A DNA stretch of 64,000 bases from Pseudomonadota bacterium (GCA_029558635.1 JAKQEE010000052.1:330860-394859), one strand, 5' to 3'; shown: positions 47,735-57,059, counted from the first letter of the stretch. Translations and numbers: made by a program. Notes: a model not told the origin generated them from the letters alone.

Positions 47735-49750
47735 ATGAGCCAACCGTTTAAAATCCATTCCTCATTTGCGCCCGCGGGGGATCAGCCCACCGCGATTGCG
47801 GCTTTGGTTGACGGGTTGGGGCAGGGATTGACCGATCAGGTGTTGTTGGGGGTTACGGGGTCGGGGAAGACCTTTACCATGGCGCATGTCATTGAAGAAA
47901 CGCAGCGTCCGGCGTTGATTTTGGCGCATAATAAAACTTTGGCGGCGCAGCTTTATGCCGAGATGAAATCATTCTTTCCCGACAATGCGGTCGAGTATTT
48001 TGTGTCCTATTACGATTATTATCAGCCCGAAGCGTATGTCCCCAAAAACGATCTCTATATCGAAAAGGAATCGACGATCAACGAGCAGATTGACCGGATG
48101 CGTCACGCGGCGACGCGAGCGATTTTCGAGCGGAAGGATGTGATTATCGTTGCGTCGGTGTCGTGTATTTACGGGATCGGTTCAAAAGAAGATTATTACG
48201 CGATGACGTTCGAGATTCAAAAGGGGCAACGTATCGACCGTCAGGAGTTGATTGCGAAATTGATCGAGCTTCAATATCGGCGCAATGATGTGGCGTTCGA
48301 GCGCGGGTCGTTCCGTGTGCGCGGGGATACGGTTGAATTATTTCCCGTTCACTTTGACGACCGCGCATGGCGGTTTTCGATGTTCGGTGACGAGATCGAA
48401 GAGATTGCCGAGTTTGATCCGCTGACGGGCCAGAAATTTGTGACGATGAATGCCGTGCGAGTTTATGCGAATACGCATTATATCACCCCTGGTCCCACGA
48501 TTGCGCAGGCGATCGAACAGATCAAAAAGGATTTGAAAATCCGTCTGGATGAATTCGAGGCGCAGGGGAAATTGTTAGAGGCGCAGCGGCTTAACCAGCG
48601 GGCGACGTTTGATTTAGAAATGTTGACGGCGACGGGGATGTGTCAGGGGATCGAGAATTATTCCCGTTATCTGACGGGGCGCAAGGCGGGGGAACCGCCG
48701 CCGACCCTATTCGAATATCTGCCCGAAGATGCGCTGCTGTTCGTCGATGAAAGCCATGTGATGATCGGGCAGTTGGGCGGGATGTATAATGGCGACTTTG
48801 CACGGAAATCCACCCTTGCGGAATACGGGTTCCGGCTGCCGTCGGCGCTCGATAACCGTCCCTTGAAGTTTGAGGAATGGAACAAGATGCGGCCCCAGAC
48901 GATTTATGTGTCGGCGACGCCCGGGGAATGGGAGTTGAAGCAGACGGGCGGTTCCTTTGTCGAACAGGTGGTGCGCCCGACTGGTTTGGTCGATCCGCAG
49001 GTCGAGATTCGCCCGACGGAGTTCCAGATCGATGATTTGATGAATGAGTGTCGTCGTGTAGTCGAAGAAGGCGGTCGCGTTCTGGTCACGACCATGACCA
49101 AGAAAATGGCCGAGGATTTGACCGAGTATCTGGATGAACACGGATTGCGCGTGCGGTATTTGCATTCCGATATTGATACGTTGGAGAGGATCGAAATCCT
49201 CCGTGATTTGAGGTTGGGCGAGTTTGATATTCTGGTCGGGATCAATTTGCTCCGTGAAGGGTTGGATATTCCCGAATGTAAATTGGTGGCTATTCTCGAT
49301 GCGGATAAGGAAGGGTTTTTGCGCTCGCGCACGTCGCTCATCCAGACCATTGGACGCGCAGCACGGAATGTCGGCGGGAAGGCTATTCTTTATGCGGATC
49401 AGATGACAAAGAGCATGGCGGCGGCGTTAGAGGAAACCGATCGCCGTCGCGCCAAGCAAGAAGAATATAACAAGGAGCACGGTATTACGCCTGAGAGCGT
49501 CAAAAAAGCTATCGGCGAATCCATGACTCACGATGTTTCAAAAGACGAGGAAGATATTCGTCTGGTGGCCGGACTGTCTGATCAGGAACAGGAATTACTG
49601 GGAGATCCGAAGGCGTTGGCCAAGGAAATCAAAAGACTTCGCGAGGGAATGCTGAAAGCTGCGGGAGACCTCGAGTTCGAAGAAGCCGCACGTCTTCGTG
49701 ACGAGATTAAAAAGCTCGAAACGCTGGATATGGATTTGTCCGGTTTGTAA
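47735..49750 (+). CDS. uvrB: Excinuclease ABC subunit B
   Basis: 671 residues from ATG 47735; the in-frame extension to 47573 is on the nitroreductase and not conserved. Helicase-like subunit of nucleotide excision repair. Walker [16 protein letters not shown], the beta-hairpin [54 protein letters not shown] and a C-terminal UVR domain ([21 protein letters not shown]) that binds UvrC. Confidence 0.98.
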   Translation: MSQPFKIHSSFAPAGDQPTAIAALVDGLGQGLTDQVLLGVTGSGKTFTMAHVIEETQRPALILAHNKTLAAQLYAEMKSFFPDNAVEYFVSYYDYYQPEAYVPKNDLYIEKESTINEQIDRMRHAATRAIFERKDVIIVASVSCIYGIGSKEDYYAMTFEIQKGQRIDRQELIAKLIELQYRRNDVAFERGSFRVRGDTVELFPVHFDDRAWRFSMFGDEIEEIAEFDPLTGQKFVTMNAVRVYANTHYITPGPTIAQAIEQIKKDLKIRLDEFEAQGKLLEAQRLNQRATFDLEMLTATGMCQGIENYSRYLTGRKAGEPPPTLFEYLPEDALLFVDESHVMIGQLGGMYNGDFARKSTLAEYGFRLPSALDNRPLKFEEWNKMRPQTIYVSATPGEWELKQTGGSFVEQVVRPTGLVDPQVEIRPTEFQIDDLMNECRRVVEEGGRVLVTTMTKKMAEDLTEYLDEHGLRVRYLHSDIDTLERIEILRDLRLGEFDILVGINLLREGLDIPECKLVAILDADKEGFLRSRTSLIQTIGRAARNVGGKAILYADQMTKSMAAALEETDRRRAKQEEYNKEHGITPESVKKAIGESMTHDVSKDEEDIRLVAGLSDQEQELLGDPKALAKEIKRLREGMLKAAGDLEFEEAARLRDEIKKLETLDMDLSGL

Positions 49751-49765
49751 TTCAAACTTTATACA

Positions 49766-49789
49766 AACCCCTTCTTTTGGTCAGGGGTT
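49766..49789 (+). terminator. Possible terminator after uvrB
   Basis: Inverted repeat AACCCCT / AGGGGTT (7 bp) with a 10-base loop, 15 bases after the uvrB stop. No clear T-run follows (GTTAATCCTAA), so the assignment is moderate. Confidence 0.4.
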
Positions 49790-49915
49790 GTTAATCCTAA
49801 CGGTTATAAAATTAAAGAGTAAGATCGTTGGTTACCGGATTTCAAGCCATAAAAACCAGATGCTTGACCGGAATCGTAAATCAAAAAAAGCACTGAAGGA
49901 AGGTAGGGTACTGGA

Positions 49916-50359
49916 ATGCCTGAAATATATGTTGTTGTTGCCTTGGCGTTTGCCGTGTTCGCGGCGGTGTCGGCAATCGGCTCGGCGATTGTGCTGGGCA
50001 TCGGATACGAACGGTTGAGGTTCGGTCTGGAACGCGTGAAGGAGGGACTCGATCTTGTCGGACGACAGGCGGGATTCTTCAGTAGCGAATTGTATCGCTT
50101 GGATCAAAAAGTCGATGAAATAGCGACCAAGCCGAAAAGGGCTGCTTCCAAGCCGCGTGCCAAGGCCGCCAAAAAGACCAAACTTTCGGAAGTTGCACCT
50201 GAACCCCTTCATCAGGAGGGAGGCTCGATTTCCGTTCCCATGGCTCTGAAACCCAGCAATGATTGGGCTTCGTTTCAATCCTTGGCCCGCGAAGAGGCTT
50301 TGGCCAATTTCGCCAAAACCGGAGCTTCGGGTACGGATAGCAAGATCCGCTATATGTAA
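49916..50359 (+). CDS. Hypothetical single-pass membrane protein
   Basis: 147 residues. One N-terminal transmembrane helix (IYVVVALAFAVFAAVSAIGSAIVLGIGY), then an amphipathic helix, a Lys/Arg/Ala-rich linker (KPKRAASKPRAKAAKKTK) and an acidic-to-neutral C-terminus. Such a basic linker could bind DNA, RNA or acidic membrane surfaces; this is inference only. ATG 49916 with GAAGGTAGGG upstream. Followed by an intrinsic terminator at 50384. Confidence 0.7.
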   Translation: MPEIYVVVALAFAVFAAVSAIGSAIVLGIGYERLRFGLERVKEGLDLVGRQAGFFSSELYRLDQKVDEIATKPKRAASKPRAKAAKKTKLSEVAPEPLHQEGGSISVPMALKPSNDWASFQSLAREEALANFAKTGASGTDSKIRYM

Positions 50360-50383
50360 GTCAGATGGCTGGTTCATACCTGC

Positions 50384-50407
50384 GGGGGAAGATTTCGGTC
50401 TTCCCCC
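50384..50407 (+). terminator. Rho-independent terminator
   Basis: Perfect 9-bp stem GGGGGAAGA / TCTTCCCCC with a TTTCGG loop, followed by AACTTTTTTA. It closes the transcript of the preceding gene and separates it from 50457-51068. Confidence 0.88.
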
Positions 50408-50456
50408 AACTTTTTTATAGTGGTAGGCTGGGTGGGAGTTTAGAAGGAGTTCCGCC

Positions 50457-51068
50457 TTGAATATCTGGTTTATGATTTGGGTTTTTGTTGCCGTTATCCT
50501 TATGGGCACGTTCTTTTGGAATATGCGCATTCTGATGTGGCAGAAAATGGCTTGGAAAGACTTTGCCAAAAAGCACAATATGGATTTCTCAAGCAAGGGC
50601 GTTGTGGCGTCCGGAGTCATCAGCGGCGCATTTCAGGGATTTTATCTGACGGTTTCATCCGATCCGCAAATTGACGAAGATTTTCGCGGGCGACGGTTTG
50701 TTACTGTTGTTCAGGTCGATCTGAAAAGCAGTATGCCTACGGAAGGTGTCGTTGGCTCACCCGGACTGAGACGTTTTGTTGGTGATCTTCCCTTGGCGGA
50801 GGAGTTTGTTCCCCATGAAAGTTCGGGGTGGAATCCTCAAGCCTTGATCAAGGCGCAGAGTGCCGAGGCGCTTAATTCCTATTTCACGAAGGAGCGGACG
50901 CAGGCCCTGAATTCGTTGATGTCGGTCAAGGGCGTGAATGTTCTTTTTGTTTTTAACGAGAAGAGCACGTTGCTTCGTTTCGAGACACCGGACCCGATGG
51001 ACGATGCCGCCAAGCTTGATCGTTTGGTTGGCAAAATTCTTGAGGCTGCAAAAATTCTTACCGTTTAG
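50457..51068 (+). CDS. Hypothetical membrane-anchored protein
   Basis: 203 residues. N-terminal helix (NIWFMIWVFVAVILMGTFFW), then a cytoplasmic or periplasmic domain with mixed helix and strand (FAKKHNMDFSSKGVVASGVISGAFQGFYLTVSS, KLDRLVGKILEAAKILTV). TTG 50457 has AGAAGGAG at correct spacing; ATG 50472 is an alternative. No family recognised. Overlaps the regA stop by 4 bases on the opposite strand. Confidence 0.7.
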   Translation: MNIWFMIWVFVAVILMGTFFWNMRILMWQKMAWKDFAKKHNMDFSSKGVVASGVISGAFQGFYLTVSSDPQIDEDFRGRRFVTVVQVDLKSSMPTEGVVGSPGLRRFVGDLPLAEEFVPHESSGWNPQALIKAQSAEALNSYFTKERTQALNSLMSVKGVNVLFVFNEKSTLLRFETPDPMDDAAKLDRLVGKILEAAKILTV

Positions 51069-51643
51069 GCCGAGCCTTGCTCTTTTGGCGCATGCTTCGC
51101 CAAAATGCGCTGGAGTGTACGGCGGTGCATTTTCAAACGGCGCGCCGTTTCGGATACATTGCGTCCGCACATTTCATAGACCCGCAAAATATGTTCCCAT
51201 TTCACACGGTCGGCCGACATCGGATCGACCGGAATTTCGGGGTGGCCTTCGCCCTCCGTCTGGAGTAGGGCGCGTTCGATCATATCTGCGTCGGCGGGTT
51301 TTGCGAGATAATCAACGGTTCCGGCTTTGACGGCGGCGACGGCGGTTGCAATGTTGCCGTAGGCGGTCATCATGATGATGCGGCAATCTTCGACAATTTC
51401 ACGGAGCTTATCGACAACTTCCAGCCCGCTGCCGTCAGCCAGACGTAAATCAACCACGGCAAATTCAGGCTCGAATTCCTGAGCGACCTTGATGCCTTCC
51501 TGAACGGAAAAAGCCGTGCGGACTTCGTAGCCCCGTTTTTCCATGGCTTTGGCCAGCCGTGTGCACAGTACTTCGTCGTCGTCGATGATGACCAGATGGC
51601 CCTTGAGATTGATTTCCGCTGATGTTTCCATATTTTCCGGCAT
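51065..51643 (-). CDS. regA: Redox response regulator RegA/PrrA/ActR
   Basis: 192 residues. Receiver domain with HLVIIDDDEVLCTRLAKAMEKRG and phosphoacceptor FAVVDLRLADGSGLEVV, and MMTAYGNIATAVAAVKAGTVDYLAKPADAD. C-terminal Fis-type helix-turn-helix: MCGRNVSETARRLKMHRRTLQRILAKHAP, the highly conserved RegA DNA-binding end. It controls aerobic and anaerobic energy genes in alphaproteobacteria together with RegB, encoded 30 bases upstream. Confidence 0.97.
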   Translation of the reverse strand: MPENMETSAEINLKGHLVIIDDDEVLCTRLAKAMEKRGYEVRTAFSVQEGIKVAQEFEPEFAVVDLRLADGSGLEVVDKLREIVEDCRIIMMTAYGNIATAVAAVKAGTVDYLAKPADADMIERALLQTEGEGHPEIPVDPMSADRVKWEHILRVYEMCGRNVSETARRLKMHRRTLQRILAKHAPKEQGSA

Positions 51644-51673
51644 GTATTATTCCTTCTATACTTTTTTATAATA

Positions 51674-52978
51674 TTATTTTTCGCCTATGAGCAAGTCTTC
51701 ATGTTTGCGTTTAGGCCAATGGACAACGACTTTTGCTCCACCAGATTTCTTATTGTTATATGAAATGGTTGCTCCGGTTTCCTCGAGCAACGTTTGCGCA
51801 ATAAAGACTCCCAGCCCCATATTTTTTCCATTGTCCAGACGCGATGAGGTGTACGGTTCTCCCAGTTTTGAGAGAATGATCGGAGAAAAGCCCGGGCCAT
51901 CGTCTTCGACCACGATGTCCAGACCGGATGAGGCGGCGGTGGTGACGGTCACGTTTACTTTTGTGCGGGCAAACTGGATGGCGTTCTGGATAAAGACGCC
52001 CAGACCGTGCGTGATTTCCGGAGATTGGGGGAGGTTTGGTGCTTTTCCGTCTATTTCCTCGATTATTATAAAACGGATCTCGGGGCGTTCCAGAAGGAAG
52101 CCGTCGGCAATATTCTGAAGCATGGTTTTGACCTTCAGCAATCCCGACATATAGGTCGGATCGCTTTTCAGGGTTTTGCCGAAATTGCTCAGAATCTGGC
52201 GGCAACGTTCGGTCTGGGCGATCAGCGTATCGAAGTCATCTCTGGCTGTGGGGCAGCATTCAGGCATGTCGTTGTAGAGTTCCTTGGTGATTATCGAAAT
52301 CGTCGCCAGCGGGCTTCCCAGTTCGTGAACCGCGGCAGCGGCCTGTGCGCCCAGAGCTTGCAGTTGTTTTTGTTTGAGGAGGGCGGTGCGGGCGGCAAAG
52401 CTCGCTTTTTGCATGTTGCGGGTTTCTTCGGAAATCTGCCACGAATAGAAGGATGCGAAAACCAGCGTGATGGCTAGCCCCAGAGATTCGGCGATCATCC
52501 GCAGTTTGGATTCTTCGATTCCGACGTCCGGCCATTCCAGACTCAGGTGGAAGAAAGAAATATAGAGTGTGCAGGTCATTCCCAGAGTCAGAAGAAGAGC
52601 CATTTGCTTTTTGGGGAGAAGCGAGGCGCCAATCATGATCGGGGCCAGCAACAGGACATAGAACGGGTTGCCGATTCCGCCCGTCAGATACAAAAGAACT
52701 GTCAAGTGGATGACATCAAACGACAGGTAGGCAAGGGCGGTCGTTGCGGAGATGCTGCGGTTATGCCCTTTGCTGACTGCGAAATTGTTGACGACCCCCG
52801 AGAAGATGACAAAGAACATGCACAGGATAAAGGGTATTTCAAATCCCAGTGCGTAGTACGAAATCAGGATGGTGATTGTCTGCCCTAACAGACCGATCCA
52901 TCTGGCGGCGATCAGCGATTGTCCGCGGATCGAGAAAAAGGTGTCGTTTTCGTGAAGGGCGTTTTTTTCAGGTGACAT
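51674..52978 (-). CDS. regB: Redox sensor histidine kinase RegB/PrrB/ActS
   Basis: 434 residues. Six transmembrane segments in the first 180; the quinone-binding motif of RegB is seen as GGIGNPF between two of them. The H-box is AAAVHELGSPLATISIITKE, and a cysteine 41 residues after the His (TERCRQIL) matches the place of the redox-active cysteine known in RegB. HATPase motifs NAIQFART, DDGPGFSP and NMGLGVFIAQTLLEETG follow. The gene runs from ATG 52978, ahead of regA in the same transcript. Confidence 0.96.
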   Translation of the reverse strand: MSPEKNALHENDTFFSIRGQSLIAARWIGLLGQTITILISYYALGFEIPFILCMFFVIFSGVVNNFAVSKGHNRSISATTALAYLSFDVIHLTVLLYLTGGIGNPFYVLLLAPIMIGASLLPKKQMALLLTLGMTCTLYISFFHLSLEWPDVGIEESKLRMIAESLGLAITLVFASFYSWQISEETRNMQKASFAARTALLKQKQLQALGAQAAAAVHELGSPLATISIITKELYNDMPECCPTARDDFDTLIAQTERCRQILSNFGKTLKSDPTYMSGLLKVKTMLQNIADGFLLERPEIRFIIIEEIDGKAPNLPQSPEITHGLGVFIQNAIQFARTKVNVTVTTAASSGLDIVVEDDGPGFSPIILSKLGEPYTSSRLDNGKNMGLGVFIAQTLLEETGATISYNNKKSGGAKVVVHWPKRKHEDLLIGEK

Positions 52979-52979
52979 C

Positions 52980-53903
52980 CTAAATCCTGTATTCGTTTGT
53001 GCCGTTGTTTGCGCCGTTCAGGGCGATTTCATTTCGAAAGGAAGCGATCAGGCACGCCAGCGACGTTCCGGTTTCTTTGGCCGTGTCGTAGGGTGGCGGC
53101 AGGACGGTGAATCTCTCGTCGGGAATAAAGGAGGAATCGAATAGTCCGGTCTGGGCGCAATGTTGGACTATGTAAGGATTGTGATGGTAAAGAATCAGAA
53201 GAGCGGCGTATCCTGCCAGTCCTTCGAGCAGGACCGGAATCCGGCCCATGCGGGTGGCGATGATGGTCCCGCAGAGGGCCGCTATTTCGGGGCCGCCAAT
53301 ATTTTTCAGGCACTCTAGCCCCTTCGCGCCATGGTTGAGGGCAAGGAGGGAGGAAACCTGTATATCCTGAGCATCGATTGTTGGGGAGGTGTGGGCGGCG
53401 ATGATGGCTTTGGCCACGGCTTCGCTTCCGGCACCCAGAGCAGCGGTGGCGTATAAATCTATTTCCGGTTCGACCGAGACCATGCCGTAGGCTAAGGCAA
53501 GGCAAAGGTCGGTTTCGCTCGTTGCGGGGGATTTGGTTTTAATGGCGTTGGGGAGCGGCGCGCCGCCGGACGGGTTCAGTTCGTAAAGGCGGATGTCGCA
53601 ATTGGCGTGTTCAGCGAGGCGGTTGAGCGTCAGGTTGCCTGATCCACAGTCGCGGACATATTTATTTACATATTGCTCGTTTTTGGGGTCGGACGGGAAA
53701 TCTTCGGCGAATCCGTGATTGCCGATAAAAACCGACAGGCGCGGGTAATTCAGGCCAGAGGGCAGCGTGCCTTTCGCGATGGCCAGCCATGATAGGGCAG
53801 AAGAGGCGGATTTGGCGGGGGATTCCTCGATAATCCCAATGGAATCAAGGAGATTCGTGATTTCTGCCAGATTGTTGCTATTTTGTGGCTGGTGGTGGGG
53901 CAT
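52980..53903 (-). CDS. CobT-like protein (nicotinate-nucleotide dimethylbenzimidazole phosphoribosyltransferase family), degenerate
   Basis: 307 residues from ATG 53903; the frame to 54170 lies upstream of the promoter of rpmB and is unlikely. Family marks: [69 protein letters not shown] and ETGTSLACLI. CobT attaches the lower ligand in cobamide synthesis. Here the glycine-rich GEMGIGNTT loop reads ATAALGAGSEA and the protein is about 45 residues shorter than usual. Catalysis is doubtful; it may be a paralog with another role. It ends 1 base before regB and may be transcribed with it. Confidence 0.8.
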   Translation of the reverse strand: MPHHQPQNSNNLAEITNLLDSIGIIEESPAKSASSALSWLAIAKGTLPSGLNYPRLSVFIGNHGFAEDFPSDPKNEQYVNKYVRDCGSGNLTLNRLAEHANCDIRLYELNPSGGAPLPNAIKTKSPATSETDLCLALAYGMVSVEPEIDLYATAALGAGSEAVAKAIIAAHTSPTIDAQDIQVSSLLALNHGAKGLECLKNIGGPEIAALCGTIIATRMGRIPVLLEGLAGYAALLILYHHNPYIVQHCAQTGLFDSSFIPDERFTVLPPPYDTAKETGTSLACLIASFRNEIALNGANNGTNEYRI

Positions 53904-53942
53904 TTCGTTGTTTTCCCGTTGTTTTGAGCCTTTAATTAACAC

Positions 53943-53971
53943 TTGACGCGGAGGGGGGATTTCCCTTATGG
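53943..53971 (+). promoter_or_regulatory. Predicted promoter of rpmB-tgt
   Basis: TTGACG (53943-53948) and TTATGG (53966-53971) with a 17-base spacer, about 40 bases before rpmB. A strong match for a housekeeping promoter, as expected for a ribosomal protein gene. Confidence 0.65.
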
Positions 53972-54012
53972 TCCGCGCACTATTGAAATTCAAGTTATAT
54001 GAGGAATATACC

Positions 54013-54306
54013 ATGAGCCGCAAGTGCCAGGTTACAGGAAAAACCCTGATGTTCGGGAACAACGTTTCCCACTCGCAACGTAAAACACGTCGTACCTTTA
54101 TGGTGAACGTGCAGGACACGGATGTATATAGCGAAACTTTGGGTCGTTCGATCCGCATTCGCGTATCCACCGCCGGTCTTCGTACCCTCGACCATAAAGG
54201 CGGGCTGGACCAGTTCTTGCTCGATACCCCTAAGTCGAAACTCGATCCTGAGCTTCACGACGTGAAGTCCAAAGTCGAAAAGGCTGTTGCCGCTAAAAGC
54301 GCTTAA
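54013..54306 (+). CDS. rpmB: 50S ribosomal protein L28
   Basis: 97 residues from ATG 54013 (GAGGAATATA in front). SRKCQVTGKTLMFGNNVSHSQRKTRRTFMVNV is diagnostic, and ISTAGLRTLDHKGGLDQFLL the rest of the fold (here VSTAGLR). The C-terminal 25 residues are an extension of the alphaproteobacterial kind. Ends TAATG into tgt. Confidence 0.97.
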   Translation: MSRKCQVTGKTLMFGNNVSHSQRKTRRTFMVNVQDTDVYSETLGRSIRIRVSTAGLRTLDHKGGLDQFLLDTPKSKLDPELHDVKSKVEKAVAAKSA

Positions 54307-55514
54307 TGTTGGGACAGGAATTTTCCACCAATATCGAGTATCCGAATTTCGGTTTCGAGATCCTGCAACGTGATGCAGGATCTTTTGCTCGTCTGGGTAA
54401 GTTGATCACTCCGCACGGGGCCATTGAAACCCCAAACTTCATTTTTGTCGGCACGAAGGCTTCGGTCAAAAATTTGCATCCCGTGCAAATGAAAGAGGCG
54501 GGAGCCGATATGGTTCTGGCCAATACCTATCACCTTTATATCCAGCCGGGGCCAGATCTGGTTGAAAAGATGGGCGGTCTTCATAAATTTATGGGCTGGA
54601 ACGGTCCGATGCTGACCGATAGCGGCGGGTTCCAGATTTTCTCGCTCGGAACAGGCGGCGGCGAAGACGAAATCAAGGGTAAGGGGAAATCAGGAAATAA
54701 ATCGCTGATTAAAATCGACGAAGAGCAGGGCGCGATTTTTAAATCCTATAAAGACGGAAGTTTGTGCCGTTTGAACCCCGAAATTTCGATGGAAGTCCAG
54801 CGCAAGCTCGGGGCCGATTTCGTTGTGCAGATGGATGAATGCACGCCGGTGGCCGGCGGGCGCGAGTACACCGAGAATTCGATGCGGATGAGCCACCGCT
54901 GGGGTGATCGGTCGCTGCAGGCGTTCGAAAAAACGCATAATGGAATGCAGGCTGTTTATGGCGTGGTGCAGGGCGGGGTTTATCGTGACTTGCGTGAAGA
55001 AAGTGCCGACTATACGCGCAGCCGTCCGTTTTTCGGGACGGCGGTTGGCGGATGTCTAGGCGGGACCAAGGTGCATTTCTATGAAATTCTGTCGTGGATT
55101 CCCAACCGTATTCATCCTGACCGTCCGGTGCATTTGCTCGGGATTGGAAAAATCGAAGATATTTTCGAAGGCGTCAAACAGGGGATGGATACGTTCGATT
55201 GTGTAACTCCAACCCGTGAGGCTCGCCATGGACGTGCCCTGATGAAGGGGGTTCCCAACGGCTTTATCAATCTGCGCAATAGCAAATTCAAAGATGACGG
55301 GACGGCGCTTGACGAAACGCTGGGGCTGGCATCGTCTGCCAATTACTCCAAGGCCTATATCCACCATCTGATGAAGGCGGGGGAAATGCTCGCCTTTCAA
55401 ATACTCAGCCAGCATAATGTTGCGGTGATTGCCAGATTGATGCGTGAAATCCGCGAAACCCTCAGAAATGGCGGGGATCTGGATCAATTGCGCAAAGAAT
55501 GGTTGCCCACTTAA
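54306..55514 (+). CDS. tgt: Queuine/preQ1 tRNA-ribosyltransferase family protein lacking the zinc site
   Basis: 402 residues. TIM-barrel transglycosylase that swaps G34 of tRNA for preQ1. Both catalytic aspartates are present (LTDSGGFQIFSL; FDCVTPTREARHGR), as are DECTP and GVVQGG. But the usual CxCxxC zinc motif is absent: the strand before NYSKAYIHHL reads ETLGLASSA, with Leu, Leu, Ser at the three cysteine places (Zymomonas Cys318, 320, 323), while the fourth ligand His (SQHNVAV) is kept. The GGLAVGE pocket reads GGCLGGTK, and a Lys/Gly-rich loop (IKGKGKSGNKSLIKIDEEQ) is inserted. Either a zinc-free Tgt or a paralog with altered base choice. Confidence 0.88.
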   Translation: MLGQEFSTNIEYPNFGFEILQRDAGSFARLGKLITPHGAIETPNFIFVGTKASVKNLHPVQMKEAGADMVLANTYHLYIQPGPDLVEKMGGLHKFMGWNGPMLTDSGGFQIFSLGTGGGEDEIKGKGKSGNKSLIKIDEEQGAIFKSYKDGSLCRLNPEISMEVQRKLGADFVVQMDECTPVAGGREYTENSMRMSHRWGDRSLQAFEKTHNGMQAVYGVVQGGVYRDLREESADYTRSRPFFGTAVGGCLGGTKVHFYEILSWIPNRIHPDRPVHLLGIGKIEDIFEGVKQGMDTFDCVTPTREARHGRALMKGVPNGFINLRNSKFKDDGTALDETLGLASSANYSKAYIHHLMKAGEMLAFQILSQHNVAVIARLMREIRETLRNGGDLDQLRKEWLPT

Positions 55515-55545
55515 CCTTTTTGTCATTTTGCGGTATACTGTTCGG

Positions 55546-56388
55546 ATGACACAAGAAACCCCTTCCGCAGCGTCTTTTTCCCATCTCGCCGAAGAGTATG
55601 GCGTGTGGTTTGCCCAGATTATTCGGGCGGTGTTCTATTCCAAAGATGTCGGGCAGAAACCTCATAGTCCGGCACTGGTTGATGCTCTTCCCGATATACA
55701 TGAAAGATTAAAAAAAGGTGGTGTGATTGATCGCCTAAAATCATCCCAGATTACGTTGCATGACTTGGCAGACAAGATGATGGATGGCGGTGGCGTTCCC
55801 ACACTTTCCGCTTTTGATACTTTCTGGCAGACTTACGAAGGGTTTTCCGTGCAGTTACGCCGGATTGAAAAAGATGTTGTGCTTTCCGATTTCGGTATTG
55901 ATATGGCGACGGGGCTGAGAAGTTCCGCGGTCATGGTGGCCGATCTGGAGCGCGAGCTTGAGCGCCGCGCGAGAAAAGGGCAGCCGTTCAGTGTGGCGAT
56001 GATTAGAATTGATAATCCGGCCTTGCGTGGGGACGAAAGGGTTCTGGCCCTTGTTTCTCGGGCCATTCAGAAAACAATCCGCAGTTTTGATGATGCCTAT
56101 GTTTCCGGTGACGGCGAGTTTTTGATCAGTCTCAAACATTCCGATAGTGCCGGCGGTGTGCGTTTTGTCGCGCGTTTTAAAAGTGCATTGAATGAAAGCG
56201 GCGAGCAGGATTTTACTGTTTCATCCTGCGTGGCAGAGCCCTTGCCAGGGGATGAGTTATCCGATCTGTTGGCCAATGTTCGTGCGGATCTTGATCAAAT
56301 TTCCTCTCAGGATGGCGGTGCAGTCGGGCAGCATGAGGAAGTCAGTCCGCTTAACAGGTTTTTGCAAAGTCTGAAAGAAGAGAAGTAA
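55546..56388 (+). CDS. Protein with degenerate GGDEF domain
   Basis: 280 residues from ATG 55546. An N-terminal helical part (HLAEEYGVWFAQIIRAVFYS, LHDLADKM) is followed by a diguanylate-cyclase-like fold: DMATGLRSSAVMVADLERELERRARKGQPFSVAMIRIDN, then the loop corresponding to GGDEF reads SGDGEFLI (about residue 187). Glycine at the second position and the missing catalytic acid pair make cyclase activity unlikely; a regulatory or GTP-binding role is possible. 31 bases after tgt, 14 before upp. Confidence 0.75.
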   Translation: MTQETPSAASFSHLAEEYGVWFAQIIRAVFYSKDVGQKPHSPALVDALPDIHERLKKGGVIDRLKSSQITLHDLADKMMDGGGVPTLSAFDTFWQTYEGFSVQLRRIEKDVVLSDFGIDMATGLRSSAVMVADLERELERRARKGQPFSVAMIRIDNPALRGDERVLALVSRAIQKTIRSFDDAYVSGDGEFLISLKHSDSAGGVRFVARFKSALNESGEQDFTVSSCVAEPLPGDELSDLLANVRADLDQISSQDGGAVGQHEEVSPLNRFLQSLKEEK

Positions 56389-56402
56389 GGTTCCGTAAAT
56401 CC

Positions 56403-57059
56403 ATGATCGTTTCCAAGGAATATCCCAATCTGTTTATTGTTGATCATCCGCTGGTGTTGCACAAGTTGACCCAGATGCGTGAGTCCAGTTGTCCGCCGAG
56501 CAGATTCCGGTCTTTGCTTAAAGATATCTCTACGCTGATGACCTATGCGGTGACGGAAAATCTTCCTGTCACGACCAAAAAGATCAAAACACCTTTGGTC
56601 GAGATGGATGCTCCGGTTCTCGCTTGTAACGAGCCGGTCATAGTTCCTATTTTGCGGGCGGGACTTGGGTTGGTCGATGGACCTTTGTCGGTGATGCAAG
56701 ATGCAATCGTTGGCCATGTTGGCGTTTATCGCGATGAGCAAACCCACTTGCCCCATGAGTATCTGGTGAAAATGCCTCAGCAGATGCCGCTGGACCGTCA
56801 CTTCCTGATAGTTGATCCGATGTTGGCAACGGGCGGTTCGGCTATTCATGTTACGGATGTTCTAGTTGGGCGTGGGGTTGACCGGAATAAAATTGCTATG
56901 ATGGTTTTGGTGGCTGCTCCCGAAGGGGTCAAAGCCTATCATGCCCGATACCCAGAGGTGCCAATCTATACGGCTTCTTTGGATTCCCATTTGAATGATT
57001 ACGCATATATCGTTCCAGGTCTGGGCGATGCGGGTGATCGTATTTTCGGGACCCTTTGA
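56403..57059 (+). CDS. upp: Uracil phosphoribosyltransferase
   Basis: Salvages uracil to UMP with PRPP. 218 residues, usual size. PRPP loop LIVDPMLATGGSAIHV, IVPILRAGLGLVDG, VLVAAPEGVKAYHARYPEVPIYTASLD and the C-terminal IVPGLGDAGDRIFGT are all diagnostic of the Upp family. Confidence 0.97.
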   Translation: MIVSKEYPNLFIVDHPLVLHKLTQMRESSCPPSRFRSLLKDISTLMTYAVTENLPVTTKKIKTPLVEMDAPVLACNEPVIVPILRAGLGLVDGPLSVMQDAIVGHVGVYRDEQTHLPHEYLVKMPQQMPLDRHFLIVDPMLATGGSAIHVTDVLVGRGVDRNKIAMMVLVAAPEGVKAYHARYPEVPIYTASLDSHLNDYAYIVPGLGDAGDRIFGTL

